A DNA stretch of 64,000 nucleotides, taken from contig DATKDI010000001.1 of assembly GCA_035512775.1 (NCBI GenBank), positions 1-64,000 of the forward strand, in the 5' to 3' direction. The notes under the pieces are model-generated. The model was not told the DNA's origin. It saw only the letters and a program-made list of their open reading frames with translations, and searched no databases. Positions 57,954 through 64,000 of the stretch are shown here, one piece after another; the stretch's first letter is position 1, and each line of letters opens with the position of its first letter. Source of the stretch: JAJNBA01 sp035512775 (GTDB lineage: Bacteria > Actinomycetota > UBA4738 > HRBIN12). A program made the translations under genes and the position numbers.

Positions 57954-59218
57954 CCGGCTCCCGTCTCGGAGGCGAGCCTCGCCGTCAAGGCCTCGGTCGC
58001 CACGTCCTCCTGCTGCCCGTCCTCGAGCCGCCGGAGGGTCACGGTGCCGGCTTCGAGCTCGCGCTCACCCACGATCGCGGCATACGCGGCGCCGGCGCGG
58101 TCGGCCATCTTGAGCTGCGCCTTGAGCGGCCGATCCTCGAAGGCGATGTCTGCCGGGACGCCAGCCGCGCGGAGCTCCCGAACCAACTCGAGCGACCGGG
58201 CGCGGCCGGCGTCGCCGACCCCGACCACGAACACCGCGAGCCCCGGCTCCTCGGGCGGCGGGAGTCCTTCCTGCTCGATCGCCATCAGCACCCGCTCGAG
58301 TCCCATACCGAATCCGACACCGGGCACGTGCGGTCCACCGAGCACCTCCGCCAGCCCGTCGTAGCGGCCACCGCCGAACAGCGTCCCCTGCTGCGGCGAC
58401 AGACCCGGGCTCACGAACTCGAACGCGGTCCGGGTGTAGAAGTCCAACCCCCGAACCAGCGTGGGCTCGATCACCCACGAGAGACCGGCGTCCTTCAGCG
58501 CCGTCTGGACGCCGTCGAAGTGCGTGCGACACGCGTCACAGAGTCGGTCGATGATCTTCGGCGCTTCCTTCGCGACCGCGCGACAGGCGTCGTCCTTGCA
58601 ATCGAGGACCCGGAGCGGGTTGTCTTCGAAGCGATCGCGATGCTCGTCGGTCAAGCGGTCCCGGTTGGCCCGGAGGTAGGCGGTGAGCTCGTCGCGATAC
58701 GCCGGCCGGCAGACCTCGTCGCCGATCGAGTTGAGCTGCAGCTCGATCCGCGTGAGGCCGAGACTCCGCAGGTACGCGTCCCCGACCGCGATCACCTCGG
58801 CATCCGCTCCCGGATCCTCCGTGCCGAACACCTCGATGCCGAACTGTCGATGCTCGCGGTAGCGGCCTTCCTGTGGGCGCGCGTATCGATACATGCGGGT
58901 TAGGTAGTACGCCTTGAACGGCGAGGGCTGCTCCTGCATCTCCGCCAGATACGCGCGCATCACCGGCGCGGTGCCCTCAGGACGGAGCGTGAGCGAGCGA
59001 CCCTTGCGATCCTCGAACGTGTACATCTCTTTGGTCACGACGTCGCTGCTCTCCCCCGAGGTCCGGGCGAAGAGCTCGGTGGCCTCGAACACCGGGGTCT
59101 CCACGTACCGGTAGCCGTACAGGTGGGCGAGTTCGGCCGCGCGGTCGTAGAGCGCGCGCATCCGGCTCCCCCGCGGCGGAAGGAGATCGAGCGTCCCTCG
59201 GGGTGGCCGCAGATCCAT
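57950..59218 (-). CDS. hisS: Histidine-tRNA ligase
   Basis: The 422-aa class II enzyme starts MDLRPPRGTLDLLPPRGSRM. Motif 2 lies around LTRMYRYARPQEGRYREHRQ. The histidine-A signatures are LVRGLDFYTRTAFEF and GTLFGGGRYDGL. The anticodon-binding domain covers the last about 90 residues. The ATG at 59216-59218 shares one base with the upstream hydrolase stop (TGATG). Longer in-frame sequence upstream is shadow. Confidence 0.96.
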   Translation of the reverse strand: MDLRPPRGTLDLLPPRGSRMRALYDRAAELAHLYGYRYVETPVFEATELFARTSGESSDVVTKEMYTFEDRKGRSLTLRPEGTAPVMRAYLAEMQEQPSPFKAYYLTRMYRYARPQEGRYREHRQFGIEVFGTEDPGADAEVIAVGDAYLRSLGLTRIELQLNSIGDEVCRPAYRDELTAYLRANRDRLTDEHRDRFEDNPLRVLDCKDDACRAVAKEAPKIIDRLCDACRTHFDGVQTALKDAGLSWVIEPTLVRGLDFYTRTAFEFVSPGLSPQQGTLFGGGRYDGLAEVLGGPHVPGVGFGMGLERVLMAIEQEGLPPPEEPGLAVFVVGVGDAGRARSLELVRELRAAGVPADIAFEDRPLKAQLKMADRAGAAYAAIVGERELEAGTVTLRRLEDGQQEDVATEALTARLASETGAG

Positions 59219-59847
59219 CAGGCGAGATCCACCAGGAACGGGTTCGACGCGCGCTCTCGTCCGACGGTCGTGCGCGAGCCATGCCCCGGGAGCACGTCGG
59301 TCTCGTCGTGCAGCGTGAGGAACCAGTCGAGGCTTCCGCGCATGGCATGAGGTGAGGAGTTCGGGAAATCCGATCGACCGATCGAGCCGGCGAAGACGAG
59401 GTCGCCCGCGAACACGGTGGCATCCGTCACGAAGCAGCAGTGACCGGGCGTGTGTCCCGGCGTGTGCTGCACGCCGATCGAGAACCCGGCGAACGTGAGC
59501 GTCTCGCCCCCGACGAGCCGGCGGAGATCCTTCACGGGGTTGAGCGGATTGTCGAAGCCCGGGTTCCATGCGTCGATGTCCTCGAAGGCGACGGCATCGG
59601 CCTGGTGGATGAAGACGGGCAGGTCGTCTCCCGCGAAGTCGCCTGCGGCGTAAGCATGATCGACGTGCGCATGAGTCAGGAGTACCGCAGCCGGCCGCTT
59701 CCCGGCGCGCTCGAGCAGCGACCTCAGCGCCTCGGGCTCGAAGCCGGGATCGACGATCACGGCGTCCTCGCTGCCGTCGGCCGCGAGCAGCCAGCAGTTG
59801 GTGCCGAACGGGTTCCGATCGAAGACTTCGAGGTACATCCGCGGCAT
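59218..59847 (-). CDS. Metallo-beta-lactamase-fold hydrolase (glyoxalase II-like)
   Basis: This 209-aa protein has the metal motif LLTHAHVDHAYAAGDFAGDD, then HTPGHTPGHCCFV, the bridging Asp in VFAGDLVFAGSIGRSDFP, and the C-terminal His in VLPGHGSRTTVGRERASNP. This is the common YcbL/glyoxalase II-like subgroup encoded next to hisS and rel in many Actinomycetota. The ATG at 59845-59847 is chosen, with a downstream ATG at 59838 possible. Substrate not assigned. Confidence 0.9.
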   Translation of the reverse strand: MPRMYLEVFDRNPFGTNCWLLAADGSEDAVIVDPGFEPEALRSLLERAGKRPAAVLLTHAHVDHAYAAGDFAGDDLPVFIHQADAVAFEDIDAWNPGFDNPLNPVKDLRRLVGGETLTFAGFSIGVQHTPGHTPGHCCFVTDATVFAGDLVFAGSIGRSDFPNSSPHAMRGSLDWFLTLHDETDVLPGHGSRTTVGRERASNPFLVDLA

Positions 59848-59881
59848 CGTACCGGGGACCTCATGCGGCGAGCCGTGGCCG

Positions 59882-59887
59882 TACGCT
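59882..59887 (+). promoter_or_regulatory. Putative -10 element giving a leaderless DCC-protein transcript
   Basis: Plus-strand TACGCT, then GAGAGC, then the ATG at 59894. It lies in the 46-bp divergent gap before the metallo-hydrolase. No ribosome-binding site is present. Confidence 0.35.
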
Positions 59888-59893
59888 GAGAGC

Positions 59894-60301
59894 ATGGACA
59901 GACACCTCGTGCTCTACGACGAGGACTGCGGCTTCTGCCGCTGGTCGCTCGATCGGGTGCTGCGCTGGGATCGGAAGGGCCGGCTCCGGGCAGTACCGAT
60001 CCAGGGCGAGGAAGGCGACAGGGTGCTCGCCGACCTCAGCGAGCGAGACCGGCTCGCGTCGTGGCACCTCGTCGCGCCCGGCGGGCGCCGGTACTCGGGT
60101 GGCGCCGCCGTCGCCCCGATGGCGAGGCTGCTGCCCGCCGGTGCGCCGGTCGCGTTCCTCGCGGACGCGTTCCCCCGGTCGACCGACCGGCTCTACCGGT
60201 GGGTGGCGCGCAACCGGGACACGCTCGGCCGGCGGCTGGGCGAGCAGGCGTGCGTCGTCGATCCGACCGAACGGAACGGCCGGCGCGCTACACCCCGTTG
60301 A
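59894..60301 (+). CDS. DCC-family (DUF393/YuxK-like) thiol-disulfide oxidoreductase-like protein
   Basis: This 135-aa protein starts with the defining motif VLYDEDCGFCRWSLDRVLRW, containing DxxCxxC, as in the YuxK/DCC family. It continues with the conserved LASWHLVAPGGRRYSGGAAV and LYRWVARNRDTLGRRLG. Function in the family is poorly known. It is one of only two plus-strand genes. Its 3' end overlaps the dtd 3' end by 14 bp on the opposite strand. Confidence 0.88.
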   Translation: MDRHLVLYDEDCGFCRWSLDRVLRWDRKGRLRAVPIQGEEGDRVLADLSERDRLASWHLVAPGGRRYSGGAAVAPMARLLPAGAPVAFLADAFPRSTDRLYRWVARNRDTLGRRLGEQACVVDPTERNGRRATPR

Positions 60302-60743
60302 GCGAGGAGCCCTCCAGCACCAGGGTGAACGGTCCGTCGTTCAGCAGGTCGACATCCATGACCGCTCCGAACACCCCCCGCTCCACGCGCACGCCGTGCG
60401 CCTCGAGGGCTTCCGCCAGCGCCTCCACGCGTTCGGCCGCGATCTCCGGCTCCTCCGCGTGGCCCCACGACGGACGCCTGCCCTTCCGAAGATCTGCGTA
60501 CAGGGTGAACTGCGAGACCACGAGGATCTCGCCGTCGACGCCCGCGAGCGGCAGGTTCGTCTTCCCCTCGTTGTCGGCGAACAGCCGCAGGTTGAGGATC
60601 TTCTCCGCCAGCCGCCCCGGCTCCTCGGGCGGATCGCCGCGTCCGACACCCACGAGGAGCAGATACCCGCGCCCGATCTCCGAGACGCGCTCGCCGTCCA
60701 CCGAGACCGATGCCCGCAGCACCCGTTGGAGGACGACCCTCAT
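60288..60743 (-). CDS. dtd: D-aminoacyl-tRNA deacylase
   Basis: It removes D-amino acids and glycine from mischarged tRNAs. The 151-aa protein has MRVVLQRVLRASVSVDG, the active-site SQFTLYADLRKGRRPSW, and the second signature NDGPFTLVLEG (NxGPxT type). The ATG at 60741-60743 overlaps the stop of the truncated methyltransferase (ATGA). It sits functionally with hisS, aspS and alaS. Confidence 0.95.
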   Translation of the reverse strand: MRVVLQRVLRASVSVDGERVSEIGRGYLLLVGVGRGDPPEEPGRLAEKILNLRLFADNEGKTNLPLAGVDGEILVVSQFTLYADLRKGRRPSWGHAEEPEIAAERVEALAEALEAHGVRVERGVFGAVMDVDLLNDGPFTLVLEGSSLNGV

Positions 60744-61012
60744 CGGCGGGCGATCGCGTGGAACACGTGCCGATGCTTCATCTCGCCCCACCCCTCAGCA
60801 TCTTTCGCCTCTTCTTGCCTGTCGATCGCCACCACGTCCCACCCCCGGGCGATCAGCTCAGCGGTGTCGGCGCCCGTGCCGCAGCCAAGGTCGACCGTCG
60901 TTCCCGTTCGCCTTTCCCGTTCGAACGAAGCGAGAGCTCGTAGGAGCAGGTCGCGCGGTTTGCGTTCGCGTTGCGCGTCGTAGTAGCCGATCCAGTCCGC
61001 ACGAGCCGTCAC
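60740..61012 (-). pseudogene. Internally deleted SAM-dependent methyltransferase remnant
   Basis: The 90-aa open frame joins two ends of a class I methyltransferase. The N-terminus WIGYYDAQRERKPRDLLLRA and SAM motif I (VDLGCGTGADTAELIARGWD) are intact. Immediately after VVAIDRQEEAK comes KHRHVFHAIARR, which resembles the last residues of full-length members (usually about 190-200 aa). The central sheet, motifs II-VI, is missing without a frameshift. It is unlikely to fold as an enzyme. GTG start; overlaps dtd by 4 bp and follows rel by 3 bp, so it may persist for translational coupling. Confidence 0.7.
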
Positions 61013-61015
61013 GCG

Positions 61016-63301
61016 CTAGCTCGGGACGACGCGGTAGGCGTCGTAGACGCTCTCCACGCGTTTGACCGCACCCAGCAGTGACGAGAGATGCGCCACGTCG
61101 GCCATCTCGAACGTGAACCGGAGGCGCGTGATCCGATCCCGCCCGGTGCTCGACGTGGCGGCGAGGATGTTCACGTGGCTGTCGGAAAGGACGGTCGCCA
61201 CATCCGAGAGCAGCCGCGTCCGATCGAGCGCCTCCACCTGGATCGCGACGGAGAAGGACGTCGGCTTGCCCTCGGCCCAGTCCACCTCGATGATCCGCTC
61301 GGGCTCGCGCCGTTGGAGGGTCCGGAGATTCGGGCAGGTGTCGCGGTGCACCGAGACCCCCTGTCCGCGTGAGACGAACCCCACGATCGCATCGCCCGGC
61401 ACCGGCGTGCAGCAACGACCGAGCTTGACCCACACGTCGCCGAGGCCCTTCACGACGACGCCTTTGGAGATGTCCTGCTTGCCGATCTTGACGGGCCGTG
61501 CGAGCGGCACCTCGGTGACGTCTTCGTCGGGGGTGCCGGAGACCAGCCGCGACATCCGCGCCACGATCGATTGCGGCGACACGTGGCCCTCCCCCACGGC
61601 GACGTAGAGCGCCTCGAGGTCGGGGTAGGTGAGGTCCCCGGCGACACGCCTGAGCGTGGCCTCGGTCGCAAGCCGCTTGAACGCCTGGTCCTGCTTCCGG
61701 ACGAACGCCTTCACGGCGTCGCGGCCGGACTCCATCGCATCCTCGCGACGGCCGCGGCTGAACCACTGACGTATCTTCGTTCTCGCACGCGGCGTCTGGA
61801 CGAACTGGAGCCAGTCCTGGCTTGGGCCTTCGCCTTGCGCTTTCGACGTCAGGATGTCGACGGTGTCGCCTGTGCGGAGCTCGTAGTCCAGCGGCACGAG
61901 CTTCCCGTTCACCTTGGCGCCGACCGTGCGATGTCCGACCTCCGTGTGGATCGAGTACGCGAAGTCCACAGGCGTGGCGCCCTGCGGCAGGTTCTGCACA
62001 TCGCCCTTCGGGGTGAAGCAGAACACCCGCCCACCGGAGAGGTCGATCCGGAGTCCCTCCATGAACTCCTGCGGGTCGGCCATCTCCTTCAGCCAGTCCA
62101 TCATCTGACCCAGCCACGCCATGTCCTGCGCTTCCTTCGAGGACTTGCTGCCCTCCTTGTAGCGCCAGTGCGCGGCGATCCCGAACCGCGCCGTTCGGTG
62201 CATGTCCTGCGTGCGGATCTGGATCTCGAGCGGCACGCCCTTCGGACCCACGACCGTGGTGTGCAGCGACTGGTACATGTTCGACTTGGGCATCGCGACG
62301 TAGTCCTTGAAGCGACCAGGGACGGGCTTCCAGAGCGCATGCACGGCGCCGAGCGCGCCGTAGCAGTCGCGGAGCGACGGAACGAGGACGCGGAGGCCGA
62401 CGAGGTCGTGGATCTCGTTGAACTCCTTGCCGCGGATCACCATCTTCTCGTAGATCGAATACAGGTGCTTCGGGCGACCCTCGACGTCAGCCTTCACGCC
62501 GAGCTCCTTCAGCTTGCCGCGCAGGTCGCTCTTGACCACTTCGAGGAGCTCCTGCCGCTCCCCTCTCCGCGTCTCGACGAGATTGGCGATCTCGCGGTAC
62601 GGACCGGGATTGAGCGTCTTGAAGGCGAGGTCTTCGAGCTCCCACTTGAGCTCCTGGACGCCCAGGCGGTCCGCGAGAGGAGCGTGAATCTCGAGGGTCT
62701 CGTTCGCGATCTTGCGGCGCCGTTCCTCGCTCAGGGGGTCGAGGGTCCGCATGTTGTGGAGGCGGTCGGCGAGCCTGACCAGCAGGACTCGGATGTCGCC
62801 CGCCATCGCGACGATCATCTTTCGGACGTTCTCCGCCTGCGCGAGCTCGCCGCTCCGGAACTCCAGCTTGTCGAGCTTGGTGAGTCCGTCGACGATGCGG
62901 GCGACCTCGTTGCCGAACTCGCTCTCGATATCACCGAGGCCGACCGTAGTGTCCTCGACGGTGTCGTGCAGGAGGGCCGCGGTCAGCGTCGTCGTGTCCA
63001 GGCGAAGGTCGGCGAGGATCCCCGTCACCGCCACCGGATGCTCGACGTAGGGCTCGCCGGAGAGGCGATGCTGCCCCTCGTGCGCGTCTTCGGCGAAGTG
63101 GTAGGCGCGTTCCAGCAGCTTGGTATCGGCCTTGGGGTTGTACGAACGGACCTTCTTCAGGACCGGGGCGAGGCGGTCGGGGGGCCCGGCATCGGTGCGA
63201 CGGAGGCGGGGGCGAGGGATCCCTGGGAGGCGCCGGCCGCGTTCAGGCGCCACCGGCTGCGACTCTTGCTCGATCCGCACGTCACGCCCGGTGGTGTCCA
63301 C
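61016..63301 (-). CDS. rel: Bifunctional (p)ppGpp synthetase/hydrolase Rel
   Basis: The 761-aa protein has the full long-RSH layout. The HD hydrolase is at about 55-210 (HPVAVTGILADLRLDTTTLT, LLHDTVEDTTVGLGDIE). The synthetase is at about 250-380 (YSIYEKMVIRGKEFNEIHDL, GRFKDYVAMPKSNMYQSLHT; RFKD is the bifunctional-type signature). TGS is at about 415-475, a helical and zinc-finger/RIS region has VKLGRCCTPVPGD, and the ACT domain is C-terminal. The GTG has AGGAGG five bases upstream. It follows apt, the usual order. Confidence 0.97.
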   Translation of the reverse strand: MDTTGRDVRIEQESQPVAPERGRRLPGIPRPRLRRTDAGPPDRLAPVLKKVRSYNPKADTKLLERAYHFAEDAHEGQHRLSGEPYVEHPVAVTGILADLRLDTTTLTAALLHDTVEDTTVGLGDIESEFGNEVARIVDGLTKLDKLEFRSGELAQAENVRKMIVAMAGDIRVLLVRLADRLHNMRTLDPLSEERRRKIANETLEIHAPLADRLGVQELKWELEDLAFKTLNPGPYREIANLVETRRGERQELLEVVKSDLRGKLKELGVKADVEGRPKHLYSIYEKMVIRGKEFNEIHDLVGLRVLVPSLRDCYGALGAVHALWKPVPGRFKDYVAMPKSNMYQSLHTTVVGPKGVPLEIQIRTQDMHRTARFGIAAHWRYKEGSKSSKEAQDMAWLGQMMDWLKEMADPQEFMEGLRIDLSGGRVFCFTPKGDVQNLPQGATPVDFAYSIHTEVGHRTVGAKVNGKLVPLDYELRTGDTVDILTSKAQGEGPSQDWLQFVQTPRARTKIRQWFSRGRREDAMESGRDAVKAFVRKQDQAFKRLATEATLRRVAGDLTYPDLEALYVAVGEGHVSPQSIVARMSRLVSGTPDEDVTEVPLARPVKIGKQDISKGVVVKGLGDVWVKLGRCCTPVPGDAIVGFVSRGQGVSVHRDTCPNLRTLQRREPERIIEVDWAEGKPTSFSVAIQVEALDRTRLLSDVATVLSDSHVNILAATSSTGRDRITRLRFTFEMADVAHLSSLLGAVKRVESVYDAYRVVPS

Positions 63302-63319
63302 GCTCGCCTCCTACCCGGA

Positions 63320-63325
63320 AGTGTA
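63320..63325 (-). promoter_or_regulatory. Putative -10 element of rel
   Basis: TACACT lies 18 bp before the rel GTG, in the 37-bp gap after the DUF4279 gene. The implied start site is about six bases before the AGGAGG ribosome-binding site. Confidence 0.4.
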
Positions 63326-63338
63326 GGGGACGCCGTCA

Positions 63339-63779
63339 TCAGCTCGGTTCATCCCCCTGCCGCTCCACCCGATCGGCGTCCTCAACGACGTAGAAGTCGA
63401 CATTCAGATCGATCCCGAGTTGCGCGATCGCTCTGACTGTTTCGCTGTCGAGATAGATCGAGGGTCCTCTGTCGCGCTGGTAGCCGATGATGCTCAGTCT
63501 GCCCTCAACTGACCCTCCGTCCGTGAGCTCGGCAAGCGAGGCGCGCGATGGCTCGATCCACTCGAGCAGCTGGCGAAGCGGCTCATCCGCGTCCCACGTT
63601 GCCCGGTACGGGGTGGCGAGGACCCAGCCGTTCTCGGAGCGAGGGCGTGTCCGCCGTCCCCACGCGTCTCCGCGGCGCCACGTCTCGGATGGCTGTAGCC
63701 CGAGTGCCTCTGTGATCTGATCGGGGTCGACCCGATCGGACATCAACTCCAGTCGAATCGAGATTTCAGGCTCCGACAC
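63339..63779 (-). CDS. DUF4279-family protein
   Basis: This 146-aa protein has the pattern of DUF4279: SIRLELMSDRVDPDQITEAL, GLQPSETWRRGDAWG, WVLATPY...LRQLLEWIEP, and the C-terminal SETVRAIAQLGIDLNVDFYV. Family members are small cytoplasmic proteins, some encoded as immunity proteins beside toxins. No toxin gene is visible here. Codon use is less GC-biased than in rel and apt, and it separates two genes that are normally adjacent, suggesting insertion. It ends 37 bp before rel. Confidence 0.78.
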   Translation of the reverse strand: MSEPEISIRLELMSDRVDPDQITEALGLQPSETWRRGDAWGRRTRPRSENGWVLATPYRATWDADEPLRQLLEWIEPSRASLAELTDGGSVEGRLSIIGYQRDRGPSIYLDSETVRAIAQLGIDLNVDFYVVEDADRVERQGDEPS

Positions 63780-63786
63780 GGGCCCC

Positions 63787-64000
63787 TCAATAATGGATGA
63801 AGCTGTGGACCTCGTACTCCGGGAGCTTCTCGCGACCCTTCAAGAAGTCGAGCTCGATCAAACAGGCGATCCCGCGGATCGCACCGCCGCACCGCTCGAC
63901 GAGCGCCGCGGCGGCCTTCGCCGTCCCCCCGGTCGCGAGCACGTCGTCCACGATCAAGACGCGCTCACCTTGTTCGATCGCGTCCTTGTGCAGCTCGATC
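63787..64000 (-). CDS. apt: Adenine phosphoribosyltransferase, C-terminal part (runs off the window edge)
   Basis: The last 71 codons are visible. The PRPP-binding loop VLIVDDVLATGGTAKAAAAL is preceded by IELHKDAIEQGER and followed by GIACLIELDFLKGREKL and YEVHSFIHY. These match the end of Apt, which salvages adenine to AMP. It has no start in the window. Position upstream of rel fits the apt-rel order of Gram-positive bacteria. Confidence 0.93.
   Translation of the reverse strand, partial: IELHKDAIEQGERVLIVDDVLATGGTAKAAAALVERCGGAIRGIACLIELDFLKGREKLPEYEVHSFIHY

Noticed and set aside
63339..63779. Complete toxin-immunity pair including the DUF4279 gene
   Set aside because: Neighbours are rel and apt; no toxin, secretion or polymorphic-toxin module is visible, so only an orphan can be claimed.

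Overview
The window is a high-GC (by eye about two-thirds G+C), gene-dense chromosomal segment. Almost every gene is on the minus strand, in long runs with ATGA, GTGA or TGATG junctions. It reads as a deep-branching Actinomycetota genome. The pointers are a mihF-gmk-rpoZ-coaBC-metK-priA block, a PriA that has lost its ATPase motifs, the actinobacterial order alaS-ruvX-mltG-aroE ... aroC-aroK-aroB-pepP-efp-nusB-pyrR-pyrB-pyrC-carA-carB, an F420/PPOX-type flavin protein, apt-rel, and many apparently leaderless starts. No rRNA, tRNA, transposon, prophage or CRISPR array was seen.

Layout, in the direction of transcription (high to low coordinates). 64000-59200: the 3' end of apt, a DUF4279 gene, the (p)ppGpp enzyme rel, an internally deleted SAM methyltransferase, dtd, a plus-strand DCC-family gene, and a metallo-beta-lactamase-fold hydrolase. 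59200-48400: hisS, aspS, a PPOX protein, rarA, two small membrane or coiled-coil proteins, alaS, ruvX, mltG, aroE. 48400-34500: a complete monoderm type IV pilus locus: a roadblock-like protein, pilB, pilT, pilC, the major pilin, three minor pilin-like proteins, prepilin peptidase, an HTH regulator, pilM, pilN, pilO and a PilP-like protein. It sits inside the shikimate cluster, separating aroE from aroC-aroK-aroB-aroQ. 34400-29200: aroC to aroQ, an M24 peptidase, efp, nusB, with tatA convergent on nusB. 28900-18800: the complete UMP pathway (pyrR, pyrB, pyrC, carA, carB, pyrK, pyrD, pyrF) behind a PyrR-type leader. 18750-10550: mihF, gmk, rpoZ, coaBC, metK, priA, def, fmt, rsmB, rpe. 9870-4790: a receiver-GGDEF protein, then an FMN riboswitch heading ribD-ribE-ribBA-ribH and a cupin. 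4780-1: infC-rpmI-rplT, an rRNA methyltransferase fused to a histidine-kinase-like module, pheS, and the start of pheT.

Regulation can be read in several places. FMN and PyrR leaders each carry a hairpin that covers a Shine-Dalgarno sequence. infC has its own promoter, a leader hairpin and a probable non-canonical start codon. A recurring -10 element (TATACT, TACACT, TAGACT or TATCCT) lies exactly six bases before the start codon of several genes, implying leaderless mRNAs. The most unusual item is the 478-residue SpoU/TrmH methyltransferase carrying a C-terminal HisKA plus degenerate HATPase module. Other notable items are the internally deleted methyltransferase, 42-bp tandem repeats extending CarA, and a structured RNA candidate between the pilin genes.
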